Shown here: one piece after another, positions 1-8,121 of the stretch
How the letters are laid out: every line of letters starts with the position of its first letter
Position numbering within the stretch: the first letter of the stretch is position 1
Assembly: GCF_027019125.1 (NCBI RefSeq)
Contig: NZ_JALUXE010000032.1
Coordinates: 1 to 64,000, forward strand
Reading direction: 5' to 3'
Length of the DNA: 64,000 bases
Source of the DNA: Roseovarius sp.
GTDB lineage: Bacteria > Pseudomonadota > Alphaproteobacteria > Rhodobacterales > Rhodobacteraceae
Position numbers and translations under genes: made by a program
The notes under the pieces: model-generated
The model's database searches: none
What the model was told of the DNA's origin: nothing
The model's input: only the letters and a program-made list of their open reading frames with translations

Positions 1-79
1 CAACCGCCAGCTATTTGGGGAGCGCGGTCGACTGGCCGCCAGCGCTCTATGCGCCCTTCACGCCCAACCCCAAAGTGGC

Positions 80-1753
80 CTACTTTTGCGCCGCCCTTTG
101 GTCGGGTTTTACTCCGCCGTTGACAGAAACTGCGCTGATCGTAGACGCGGACGCGCTCTGATCATTTGTAAGCACTTGGCCCGCAATCACGAGAGGTTGA
201 TCGGCGCCAGGGTTGGTGTCAACTGATCCGACATTTGTAGCGAGCGACAAATTGTTGGTGTCGGAAGTCGTCACAAGGCGATTGGTTGCCGTCGCACCCG
301 TCACGCTGGCATCGATCTGGTTGTTAGTTGTCAGGACAGATGTGTCGTTGACATTGCTCGAGACCGTATTGTTGATACGGTTGCCTGTCGCACTCGCAGA
401 TACCAAACCGTTTATGGTTTGTACTGATGCAACTGCACCCGCTTCGCTCATCTCGGCGCCAGAGGCGAGGGTCAGAGTGTTCGAGGTTTGAAGACCCGTA
501 GTCGTAGCTGACTGCCGGTTACCATCAACCTCAAGCGTGGAGTTAACTGTAGCTTCGGAGGCCGCACCGACAATGCTCTGAATATCGTTACCGGAAACCG
601 CTGAGGTAACAGTGCTGGAGCCAAGGGTCTGAACATTGGCCACAACAGCATCGGCGTCGGCCGCCAATTGGACGCTGGGTGCTACACCTGAGTCGCCAAC
701 TACTGCGGCGAGACCCTCGCCGGTGATGCTGCTTGCATTCAAGGACAAGGACTGCGTGCTCGTGCTGCCAGTTGCAGAAGCAGTTTGCGAGTTTGCGTTC
801 AAAGAAACGGTGCTGTTTGCTACCGCACCGCTGTTGACAACCACATCAGAAGTTTCCGCGACAGCCTGAACGGAAGCTCCAAGCAAACCCTGTAGGTTTG
901 CGACGGCCGTAGACGCTGTGATGCTAGCGGTTGTGTCACTCGACACGATGCTGTTCGAAGCAGAATTTCCGGTAGCCGATGCGGCTTGGTCACTGTTTGT
1001 GATGGTCACTGTCGCCCCATCAAGCGCGTCGACCGACGTACTTGTCGCCGCGGTCTGCACCGAACCAAGGATCGCGGCGCCTTCAACTTCTTGCGCGGAA
1101 CTGACCAGCAAATCAGCATCGGTCGCGCTCTGTGGATTGGTAGCAAGCAAAGTGTCAATGCGCACAATGGCCTGTCCGGATGCTGCCTGAACAAGATCAA
1201 GGCCGCTGGCAACTTCGATGGTAGAGGTGCCGCTGTTTCCGGTCGCCGTCGCCGTAATATCGTTGTTGTCTTGGATAGCAGCACCAGTCAGGGTTCGGGT
1301 TCCATCCCCCTGGTTTGTGATCAGAATAGAATTTGTATCGCCGAGAGAACTGGCGGATACGTTTGCTTCGACCGACTGGAGGGTGGCAACTGCGGCGGTG
1401 TCGCCCGCGGTGGAGGGCGCAAATTCTAGCTCTGCAGATGCGGTCGAAATGTTGCCTGTCGCAGAGGCTGACAGCAGGTTGTTCGTGGCAGGCGCAACGC
1501 CGGTGATGATATCGTCCACAAGGTCGTTGCGCGTCAGGTTGATATTGACGTTCGTGCCGATCAATGACCCAGTGATGCCCGCCGTCAGACGCTGATCATT
1601 GCCACCGGTCAAGGTCGCCGATGAGGCAATTGACTCGAAGGTCGAAATATTGAGGTCAGCGCTCGCTTGGGCAAGGGCTGACGTCGGATTAAAGGCAATG
1701 AGCAATGCTGCCGTTGCCGTCGAACTGAATAGCCTTAAATGGGCCGCTTTCAT
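80..1753 (-). CDS. HfaD-like secreted repeat protein (holdfast/amyloid-type surface protein)
   Basis: A 557-residue exported protein with a clear signal peptide (residues 1 to about 28, ending SALA). The mature chain is rich in Ala, Ser, Thr and Asn, with almost no Cys or Trp. A short unit of the form N-x-x-Q/x-S/T-A-x-A/x-T-G-N recurs at least eight times at irregular spacing, as expected for a beta-rich repeat surface protein. It is the last gene of a three-gene minus-strand cluster after a CsgG-like gene. In Caulobacter the order hfaA-hfaB-hfaD is the same and HfaD helps attach the holdfast to the envelope. The assignment rests on position, composition and secretion signal more than on a recognised domain; a curli-like or other adhesive fibre subunit is the alternative. 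Confidence 0.6.
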   Translation of the reverse strand: MKAAHLRLFSSTATAALLIAFNPTSALAQASADLNISTFESIASSATLTGGNDQRLTAGITGSLIGTNVNINLTRNDLVDDIITGVAPATNNLLSASATGNISTASAELEFAPSTAGDTAAVATLQSVEANVSASSLGDTNSILITNQGDGTRTLTGAAIQDNNDITATATGNSGTSTIEVASGLDLVQAASGQAIVRIDTLLATNPQSATDADLLVSSAQEVEGAAILGSVQTAATSTSVDALDGATVTITNSDQAASATGNSASNSIVSSDTTASITASTAVANLQGLLGASVQAVAETSDVVVNSGAVANSTVSLNANSQTASATGSTSTQSLSLNASSITGEGLAAVVGDSGVAPSVQLAADADAVVANVQTLGSSTVTSAVSGNDIQSIVGAASEATVNSTLEVDGNRQSATTTGLQTSNTLTLASGAEMSEAGAVASVQTINGLVSASATGNRINNTVSSNVNDTSVLTTNNQIDASVTGATATNRLVTTSDTNNLSLATNVGSVDTNPGADQPLVIAGQVLTNDQSASASTISAVSVNGGVKPDQRAAQK

Positions 1754-1868
1754 CGTTTTCTCCTGTTGAGATGATTCATATTACAAAAATGCAACGCTAT
1801 CCTTTTCGCCCCCTCAGGCGATGCGTTGCCAATCACTGGTAATCGTCACAACTGTTGCAACTAGCAGT

Positions 1869-2762
1869 TCAATTAGCCTGCTCAGTTGACTCAACCGACT
1901 GATCGCAACTGCCCACGGGCACATCGGTCACGGTCGGAACTATCTCCAGAAGGGCGCTCTCGATCGCCATGCGTACTGCAAGGTGCAGCGGCTCTTGGTG
2001 CTTTGCCCCAGCGTTCACGTCCCATAGGGTGTCGTCAAAGAAGCGGAATAGATCGGCCCCAACCTCGTAGCCCGTGATTTGCTTCTGAATGGATACTGTG
2101 TCGTAAACTCGTAGGGACTGACTACCGACAATTCGTAGGTCCAAACCCACGTTCATCGTGTAAATCCGGCCCTTGCCACCGATATTGTTTAAGCCCAACT
2201 CGGCACCACCGGACTGGATATTGAAGTTCAACTCAGTAATTCCGCCAACTATGAAAAAATCTGATTGAAGAACACTACCGCCATAATAGGGCATCCAGGG
2301 AACTTGATTAGTTTCCCCAGTTTGTTGGTCCACAGTCTCGTGCTGCCCTCCATTACCGAGCTGTCGATTGGCGAGGTAGGCGAGTTCCGCATCCGCAATC
2401 TGCGTGTCAAATCTCTCGTAAAGGGAAATGCCTGGAACCAGATGACCCAGCGCAGTGTATGCCATCAACGCTCCACCTTGGGTCACAAGATACCCTTCCA
2501 AGTCGCTTTGCTTGCCAGTGTAATCACGTATATTGCCTACCGCGATTGCCACCGGCCTGGACTTCGCGGACTTGAGTTGTTCTCCGTAGCAAACAAGTTG
2601 CCGCGTGAGCGGTGTAACGTTCGTTGTTGGCGTAGTGGTTAGAATGATGGGCACGTCGCCAGCGTTCAGTGTCTCTCTCCGCATATCATTAGGCACGACA
2701 GCGCATGCAGCTGTCGTGCAGGCAATAATAATCGCCCCGAAACGTTTTACATTTCTAATCAT
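1869..2762 (-). CDS. CsgG/HfaB-family outer-membrane secretion lipoprotein
   Basis: A 297-residue lipoprotein: a short hydrophobic signal is followed by a lipobox-like TTAAC with Cys20. The body resembles the CsgG/HfaB family (for example the VAIAVGNIRDYTGK segment and the later ELGLNNIGGKG and YDTVSIQKQI stretches). CsgG-family proteins form an outer-membrane pore that exports curli or holdfast-anchor subunits, so this is the likely secretion channel for the two neighbouring exported proteins. It starts 18 bases after the upstream gene and is probably co-transcribed with it. Family assignment is fairly secure; HfaB rather than CsgG is inferred from the neighbours and from the absence of csgE/csgF-like genes here. 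Confidence 0.75.
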   Translation of the reverse strand: MIRNVKRFGAIIIACTTAACAVVPNDMRRETLNAGDVPIILTTTPTTNVTPLTRQLVCYGEQLKSAKSRPVAIAVGNIRDYTGKQSDLEGYLVTQGGALMAYTALGHLVPGISLYERFDTQIADAELAYLANRQLGNGGQHETVDQQTGETNQVPWMPYYGGSVLQSDFFIVGGITELNFNIQSGGAELGLNNIGGKGRIYTMNVGLDLRIVGSQSLRVYDTVSIQKQITGYEVGADLFRFFDDTLWDVNAGAKHQEPLHLAVRMAIESALLEIVPTVTDVPVGSCDQSVESTEQAN

Positions 2763-2780
2763 TGGCCTGCTCTTTTTTGT

Positions 2781-3401
2781 TTAGTTTAGTGGACCGCTAT
2801 CGGGGGCATTTACCGTACCGGTCACCGTAGAGCCCTGCATGTTGCAAGCTGTGCTGCTTTCAACTCCCGCAGTCTGCGATCCAGAGTTTTGCTGGTCATT
2901 GTTCAACGCCTGGTCGGTGCCGCCGTTCGTAACGTTCCCGAAGCTGTTTTGAATATCGCTGTTGCCGATCGTCGCAGTGATCTGCCCAGAGTTGGTCTGA
3001 TTGCTCGTCTGGGTTGTCAAACCGCCGCTCGATGGATCCTCCGCGACCGACGAGGAATCACTATTTGCAGTTCCGTCTGCCGAAATCGTGGGGGTGCCAT
3101 TTGAAGATGTATTTGGACCAGCCTGACCATTGTCAGCGATGTTAGCCGTCGCATTGGCGTTATTGTTACAGTTTATCTGGGAGGCAATATTCGTTTCGTT
3201 GTGAATGTTTGTGATAAATCCGTCATAGAAGCCGCCTTTTTTGCGCTCTATCAAGTCCAAAACCACCGCTTTATTGGCGCGGTCTGCGGTTGTCTGGAAC
3301 TGCCAAGGGCGGTTCTCGAGATAGCCATTTGCAAGAACTGCAGGAGCTGAGAATGTGCACAACGCCACCGTTGCTACTTTAAAAATATCGCCTTTTTTCA
3401 T
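2781..3401 (-). CDS. HfaA-like exported Asn/Gln-rich protein
   Basis: An exported protein of about 206 residues. The ATG at 3401 is preferred over the ATG at 3419 because GAGG sits six bases upstream of it and the chain then begins with a normal signal peptide (MKKGDIFKVATVALC). After the signal, the segment ENRPWQFQTTADRANKAVVLDLIE is followed by a long Asn/Gln/Ser/Thr/Gly-rich region and two Cys residues. It is the first gene before the CsgG-like channel gene. HfaA of Caulobacter is a curlin-like subunit in the same position, which fits an amyloid-forming substrate. Similarity outside composition and position is weak, so the name is tentative. Confidence 0.55.
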   Translation of the reverse strand: MKKGDIFKVATVALCTFSAPAVLANGYLENRPWQFQTTADRANKAVVLDLIERKKGGFYDGFITNIHNETNIASQINCNNNANATANIADNGQAGPNTSSNGTPTISADGTANSDSSSVAEDPSSGGLTTQTSNQTNSGQITATIGNSDIQNSFGNVTNGGTDQALNNDQQNSGSQTAGVESSTACNMQGSTVTGTVNAPDSGPLN

Positions 3402-3419
3402 AGCAAACCTCGCGCGCAT

Positions 3420-4234
3420 TATTGAGCCGTTGCCACTAGCTCTGTCAGTTTTCCGTTATCCCCAATGGCGATAAGCTGCGTTCTGATGATGGCGCTGTCT
3501 TGAAATTAAAGCATTATCTCATAACGGTCTTTTTTGATCTTTAGAAATAACGTGCTGGCATCTTGGGATAAGATGTCGCGCAACTTCTATTAACATGCAG
3601 GAGATATAGGAAAGATTATTGGTTCTTTTGGCACATGACGTGGTCCAAACGATTTGTGCGACATGACTGCAAGAATCTCTAGTTTTCACGTGGCACACGT
3701 ATTGGGTGCAACCGATACAGCCGCGCCAATTGACGGACCGCGACACCTTAGATTAGCGTCTCGACCACAGTCTGGCCTTCGCCTCTCCCCCGCCCAACGC
3801 AGCTCGACTTTCGAAGCCGCTAAAAGGTTTATAAACCCAGCGGAGGCAACACTCTGCTCGCGATGAATTTCTAATACGCTGTTAAATGCAAATATCATAA
3901 TGTGTCGGATTTGCGCTGCCTGCTTAAACCGGGCCAACCGATAGGTGCGCACCAACGTCCTGTCCGGAGAGTTTATTTGAAGAGCGTTACGACGGCGGCG
4001 GGTGAGTTCTCAGATACCCCCCAAACTGAAAACCTCGCCACGCGTCCGACCGCCGCCAACTGCAACTGCTTTAGCAGGGAGACCTGAGTTTGGTGCCCAA
4101 TCGCACTTAAAAGCTTCAAAAGCGCATGCTACTCAGAGAACTGAGAATGTGCTGCTATTTGATTGGATCTCGCAACTGTCCGCGCGGACTGAAAACTGAG
4201 TTCTGGTGCGCTTCGTCGCGTGAAATTTCTCACG
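3420..4234. other. Non-coding A+T-rich stretch
   Basis: About 0.8 kb with only short open frames on both strands, none with a good ribosome-binding site, family resemblance or neighbour support. The part next to 3420 should contain the promoter of the hfa-like cluster, but no convincing -35/-10 pair was identified. Nothing else recognisable. Confidence 0.5.
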
Positions 4235-4456
4235 CTACAGATCATCCGCGGGGTCGATTACATTTATGATGCTCATCATCTTTTCTGCGGCTTCTCGTAA
4301 TCGTATGATCAGCCCGTCCAACAAGCTCAGTTGCAGCTCCGGAACAGATGTGGGCAAAATGATATCATCTATTTCTTCAATTGTTTTAACCAAGTCTTCA
4401 AGCTCGGCGCGGATAACTTGGTATTCTTCTGGCTCTAAAACCGCTGGAGTGGTCAT
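4235..4456 (-). CDS. Small acidic protein of unknown function
   Basis: A 73-residue protein, strongly acidic and predicted helical (many Glu, Asp, Leu, Ile), with no signal peptide or membrane segment. GGGAG lies about 12 bases before the ATG, so translation is plausible. It resembles short helical proteins that form dimers or bind a partner, but no family is recognised. It is isolated between the hfa-like cluster and an IS remnant. Confidence 0.45.
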   Translation of the reverse strand: MTTPAVLEPEEYQVIRAELEDLVKTIEEIDDIILPTSVPELQLSLLDGLIIRLREAAEKMMSIINVIDPADDL

Positions 4457-4713
4457 AGTCTGAGTATTCTCCCGGACAAGTTAACAATTGGCAGCGTTCA
4501 TTCAAACGGGATAGCGATAAGCTACTTTCTGAAGCTCACGCCATTTTGCAACTTTCCAATTTTATCACGATCTGATCTGATTCTGCATAATCTTACGATA
4601 GTAGTTTACTGCGTCGCACCATCTGGGCGGAGTGAGCTGCTACCCGAAGATCGGACAGTGACGTAAGCTACGATCTGACGTCTGCTGATCTCCAAGAGCG
4701 AGGAGATCAGAAC

Positions 4714-5006
4714 ATGAAGAAACACAGGAACCATGATGCGGGATTCAAAGCCCGTGTGGCGCTGGAAGCCGAGAAGGGCGAGCGCACGGTGTCGGAGCAG
4801 GCCGCCGAATATGGCGTGCATCCGACGATGATCGATCAGTGGAAACGCGTTCTGCTCCAAGGTGCTTATTGCGTGTTCGAGCGCGGGGCAGCAAGAAGCT
4901 CGCAAGTGATGAAGATCTGGTGGAGGAACTCCAAGCCGGAATCGAGGAGCTGGCGATGGCCAACTCTTAGTTGGAACTAAAATTGAAGCCTTGGGGCGGG
5001 AAGTGA
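4714..5006 (+). pseudogene. IS3-family transposase orfA, frameshifted
   Basis: The N-terminal helix-turn-helix of an IS3-type OrfA is clear (MKKHRNHDAGFKARVALEAE, then VSEQAAEYGVHPTMIDQWKR), with GAGGAGA before the ATG. Around 4885-4890 the reading frame shifts: the continuation SDEDLVEELQAGIEELAMAN is in another frame, is interrupted by TAG at 4968-4970, then goes on as LELKLKPWGGK to a stop at 5004-5006. Two independent lesions make it inactive. Confidence 0.8.
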
Positions 5007-5014
5007 GGCGCGGT

Positions 5015-5329
5015 ATGATCGAGCCGGACAATCCGGACCTGTCCATCGGTCAACAGTTCAAGCCGCTGTCGATTGCGCGCTCGTCTATCCATTACATACC
5101 CAAAGGCAAGATCGAGCCGAACCTTGGCTTTATGCGTCAGATCGACGAGCAGTTCCTGAAAACGTCGTTCTTCGGTGTCGGCCAAATGACCTAGCACCTT
5201 CGCGACGATGGCCAAATGGTAAACGAGAAGCCAAAACGTCGACAGATACGCCTCATGGGACTGATGCCGATGTACCAGATGCCCGACACGAGCAGGCAGG
5301 CACGCGAGCAGAATAGAAAGCTTGAATGA
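5015..5329 (+). pseudogene. IS3-family transposase orfB, truncated
   Basis: The N-terminal part of an IS3-type OrfB integrase (MIEPDNPDLSIGQQFKPLSI, then LMRQIDEQFLKT-like) is interrupted by TAG at 5192-5194, where homologues usually read Arg (MTRHLR). The frame resumes as HLRDDGQM and MGLMPMYQ up to a stop at 5327-5329. The DDE catalytic domain is missing. Confidence 0.8.
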
Positions 5330-5463
5330 GAGGCTTTCCCGGTATAACGCGCAGGCCATAGCTCTTCTTCGCCGCCCTTCCAAGCTAACAGAAACAGTGG
5401 ACAGAAAAGTGGATAATTACATGATTTTCGACGTATAGTATTGACATATATACGTTTTTCAGC

Positions 5464-5517
5464 TTGACAATACCCCCGCCGGAGGCTCCGACCCTCGCGG
5501 CATTCGCAAAGGCATGA
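5464..5517 (+). pseudogene. 3'-end remnant of the gene formerly upstream of cobH
   Basis: A reading frame ending in PPPEAPTLAAFAKA-stop has its TGA inside the ATGA that starts cobH, the same coupling used between the later cob genes. Further upstream the frame runs into A+T-rich DNA that does not look like Rhodobacteraceae coding sequence. I infer that this is the last 15 or so codons of a cob gene whose body was removed by a rearrangement near 5460. Which gene it was cannot be told from so few residues. Confidence 0.4.
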
Positions 5518-6158
5518 CAGTGCGCCCCTATGAAAAGAACCCCTCGGCCATCTACGAGATGAGCTTTGCCACAGTGCGCCAAGAGGCGCGGCTCGATCGG
5601 TTTGGCCCCGGCATGGAGGCGCTTGCGATCCGGCTCATTCATGCCTGCGGTATGGTCGAGGTGGCGGATCGCTTGGCCTTTTCCGGCGGGGCATATGCCG
5701 CGGGCCATGCTGCCTTGCAGGCGGGTGCGCCGATTTTTTGCGATTGCGAGATGGTGGGCGCGGGTATCATCCGCCGCTATCTGCCGCAAGACAACGAGGT
5801 GATCGTCACGTTGAATGATCCGCGCGTGCCGGGACTCGCTGCGGGGATTGGCAATACGCGCTCGGCGGCGGCGGTGGAGTTGTGGGCGGAACGGCTGGAG
5901 GGGGCCGTGGTGGCGATCGGCAATGCGCCCACCGCGCTTTTTCATCTCCTCGAATTGCTCGACGAGGGCGCGCCGCGCCCGGCGCTGATCCTGGGCTTTC
6001 CCGTGGGGTTCGTTGGCGCGGCTGAGAGCAAGGCGGAACTGGCGGACAATCCGCGCGGCTGCAACTTTGTGGCCCTGCGCGGGCGGCGCGGCGGATCGGC
6101 GATGGCGAGCGCGGCGGTCAATGCCCTTGCCGCAGGCTTGCCAGAGGTGCGCGCATGA
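5514..6158 (+). CDS. cobH: Precorrin-8X methylmutase CobH
   Basis: Converts precorrin-8X to hydrogenobyrinate by a 1,5-methyl shift in cobalamin synthesis. At 214 residues it has the usual family length. The conserved segment IHACGMVEVA carries the catalytic His, and the substrate-site stretches NDPRVPGLAAGIGNTRSAAA, IGNAPTALFHLLEL and GFPVGFVGAAESK are intact. Its TGA overlaps the ATG of cobL. It is the first complete gene of the cluster, because the sequence upstream changes abruptly at about 5460. Confidence 0.95.
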   Translation: MTVRPYEKNPSAIYEMSFATVRQEARLDRFGPGMEALAIRLIHACGMVEVADRLAFSGGAYAAGHAALQAGAPIFCDCEMVGAGIIRRYLPQDNEVIVTLNDPRVPGLAAGIGNTRSAAAVELWAERLEGAVVAIGNAPTALFHLLELLDEGAPRPALILGFPVGFVGAAESKAELADNPRGCNFVALRGRRGGSAMASAAVNALAAGLPEVRA

Positions 6159-7366
6159 CGAGCAAAGTGGATCCATGGCTGCATATCGTAGGCATTGGCG
6201 AGGATGGGATGGCCGGGCTCTTGCCCGCAACCCGCGCCATCGTCGAGGCCGCAGAGGTGATCGTGGGCGGCGAGCGGCATCACCACTTGTCCGAGGCCGT
6301 GACGGCAGAGCGCATCGCCTGGCCCTCGCCGTTTGATGCGCTGACCGACCTTCTGGCAGGGCTGCGCGGGCGGCGTGTGGTGGTTCTGGCCACGGGCGAC
6401 CCGCTGTGGTTCTCGGTCGGCGCGCGGATCGGACGTTCTTTGCCGCCCTCCGAGATTGTCTATCATCCGCAGCTTTCGGCGTTTCAGCTTGCTGCGGCGC
6501 GGATGGGCTGGAGCATGGCGGATCTTGAGACGCTGACGGTGCATGGACGCCCCGTCGAGCAGATGATCGCCTTCATTCAACCCGATGCGCGGCTTTTGAT
6601 CCTGACCACGGGCGCCGAAACGCCCGGACAGATTGCGCGGTTTCTGACCGAACGGGGGTTTGGTCAATCGCGGATGACGGTCCTGGCCAATATGGGCGGG
6701 GCCGAGGAGGCGCGGTTTGATGGGCTGGCCGAAAGCTGGGCGCATGTGGTGCCGCCGTTCAACACGCTGGCAGTGGACTGCGTGGCCGCCCCGGATGCCG
6801 CGCTGATGCCGCGTGTGCCGGGACTGGCGGATGATCTCTTTCAACACGACGGCACCATGACCAAGCGCGAGGTGCGCGCCGCCACGCTGGCCAAGTTGAT
6901 GCCGATGCGCGGAGCCTTGTTGTGGGACATCGGCACCGGCTGCGGTTCGGTCGCGGTGGAGTGGATGCGCGGCGCGCGCTATGCTCGCGCGATTGGCATC
7001 GAGCCGCGCGCGGATCGCCGCGCGATGGCGGCGGCGAATGCATTGGCGCTCGGAGTGCCGCGACTGGAATTGATCGAGGGGCGTGTGCCCGAAGCGATGA
7101 GCGGCCTTGAGGCCCCGGATGCAGTTTTTATCGGTGGCGGGCTGTCGGAGGCGGTGTTCGAGGCGGCCTGGGCGGCGCTGCGGCCTCTGGGACGGCTGGT
7201 GTGCAATGCCGTCACGTTGGAGAGCGAGGCGGTGCTTGTCGCGCTCTACAAGCGGCATGGGGGTGAGTTGGTCAAGTTGCAGGTCAGCCGCGCGGAACCG
7301 GTTGGCGGTTTGACCGGCTGGCGGCCACTCATGCCGGTTACGCAATGGAGCCTGGTGAAGCGATGA
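6155..7366 (+). CDS. cobL: Precorrin-6Y C5,15-methyltransferase (decarboxylating) CobL
   Basis: A bifunctional enzyme of 403 residues: an N-terminal CbiE-type tetrapyrrole methylase (about residues 5-205, VLATGDPLWFSVGARIG) and a C-terminal CbiT-type class I methyltransferase (from about 215, with the SAM motif DIGTGCGSVAVEW). It methylates C5 and C15 and decarboxylates the acetate side chain. The start overlaps cobH by four bases (ATGA). Confidence 0.93.
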   Translation: MTSKVDPWLHIVGIGEDGMAGLLPATRAIVEAAEVIVGGERHHHLSEAVTAERIAWPSPFDALTDLLAGLRGRRVVVLATGDPLWFSVGARIGRSLPPSEIVYHPQLSAFQLAAARMGWSMADLETLTVHGRPVEQMIAFIQPDARLLILTTGAETPGQIARFLTERGFGQSRMTVLANMGGAEEARFDGLAESWAHVVPPFNTLAVDCVAAPDAALMPRVPGLADDLFQHDGTMTKREVRAATLAKLMPMRGALLWDIGTGCGSVAVEWMRGARYARAIGIEPRADRRAMAAANALALGVPRLELIEGRVPEAMSGLEAPDAVFIGGGLSEAVFEAAWAALRPLGRLVCNAVTLESEAVLVALYKRHGGELVKLQVSRAEPVGGLTGWRPLMPVTQWSLVKR

Positions 7367-7384
7367 GCGGCGGGCGTCGGATTT

Positions 7385-7407
7385 GAGTATTTTGAGAACG
7401 ATGAAAG
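7385..7407 (+). repeat. Copy 1 of a dispersed intergenic motif (GAGTATTT-N8-GATGAAAG type)
   Basis: The motif GAGTATTT, eight bases, GATGAAAG lies between cobL and cobI. Related copies are at 19588-19611 and 58766-58788, always between genes. Confidence 0.5.
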
Positions 7408-7419
7408 GCGTGCGCGCAT

Positions 7420-8121
7420 ATGTCCGGTAAGCTCTTTGGCGTGGGTCTGGGGCCGGGCGATCCGGAGTTGATGACGCTCCGGGCGCATCGGCTTATTTCG
7501 TCTGCGCGCGTGGTGGCCTATCCGGCATTGGCGGGAGGTGAGAGTTTTGCCCGCGCGATTGCCGCCGGAGCGATTGCGCCGGGCACGCGCGAGATCGTGA
7601 TGGATGTGCCGATGACGGTCGAACGGGCCCCGGCACAAGCGGCCTATGACCGAGGCGCGGCCGAGATTGCCGAGGCCTTGGACGAGGGGCAGGACGTGGT
7701 GTGCCTCTGTGAAGGCGATCCGTTTTTCTATGGGTCGTTCATGTATCTCTTTGCGCGCCTCAGCGGGCGGTATGAGGTCGAGGTTGTGCCCGGCGTCACC
7801 TCGATCGCCGCTTGTGCGGCGCGGGCGGGGCGGCCCTTGGTGGCGCGCAACGAGCGGCTGACAGTGCTGCCGGGGCCGTTGCCCGAGGCAGAGTTGCGGG
7901 CGCGGATCGAAGGGGCCGAAAGCGTTGCCATCATGAAGGTGGGGCGACACCTTGCCAAGATCCGGGCGGTGATCGACGATCTGGGGCTGACCGCGCAAGC
8001 GGTCTATGTCGAACGCGCGAGCCTGCCCGAAGAGGTGGTGTGCCCGCTGGCGCAAGCGCCTGAAAAGGCGCCGTATTTTTCAATGATTCTGCTCACGAAA
8101 GGGGCCGATCCATGGCTGTGA
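7420..8121 (+). CDS. cobI: Precorrin-2 C20-methyltransferase CobI
   Basis: An SAM-dependent tetrapyrrole methylase of 233 residues that makes precorrin-3A from precorrin-2. Visible family motifs are the N-terminal GVGLGPGDPELMTLRA loop, CEGDPFFYGSFMYL and VVPGVTSIAACAA. It overlaps the next gene by ten bases, so the two are probably translated together. Confidence 0.93.
   Translation: MSGKLFGVGLGPGDPELMTLRAHRLISSARVVAYPALAGGESFARAIAAGAIAPGTREIVMDVPMTVERAPAQAAYDRGAAEIAEALDEGQDVVCLCEGDPFFYGSFMYLFARLSGRYEVEVVPGVTSIAACAARAGRPLVARNERLTVLPGPLPEAELRARIEGAESVAIMKVGRHLAKIRAVIDDLGLTAQAVYVERASLPEEVVCPLAQAPEKAPYFSMILLTKGADPWL

Larger units (their letters stand above)
4620..5340 (+). mobile_element. Decayed IS3-family insertion sequence remnant
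   Basis: Contains the broken orfA and truncated orfB of an IS3-type element. A possible left terminal repeat lies around 4631-4656 (GCTACCCGAAGATCGGACAG region). No matching right terminal repeat was found, and orfB stops after about a third of its usual length, so the right end has been lost. The element lies just upstream of the point where the cob operon is interrupted. Confidence 0.7.

Noticed and set aside
250..1700. Repetitive DNA in the hfaD-like gene as a CRISPR array
   Set aside because: Repeats are short, degenerate and in frame with a protein repeat; no constant repeat length or spacer pattern.
3519..4199. Short open frames on both strands between the hfa-like cluster and the small acidic protein gene
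   Set aside because: No ribosome-binding sites, no family resemblance, overlapping each other on both strands.
4967..5383. 138-codon minus-strand frame within the IS remnant
   Set aside because: Antisense to recognisable transposase fragments.
5384..5513. Possible cobalamin riboswitch upstream of cobH
   Set aside because: No B12-box-like sequence or extended leader fold was seen; the region looks like a rearrangement junction.
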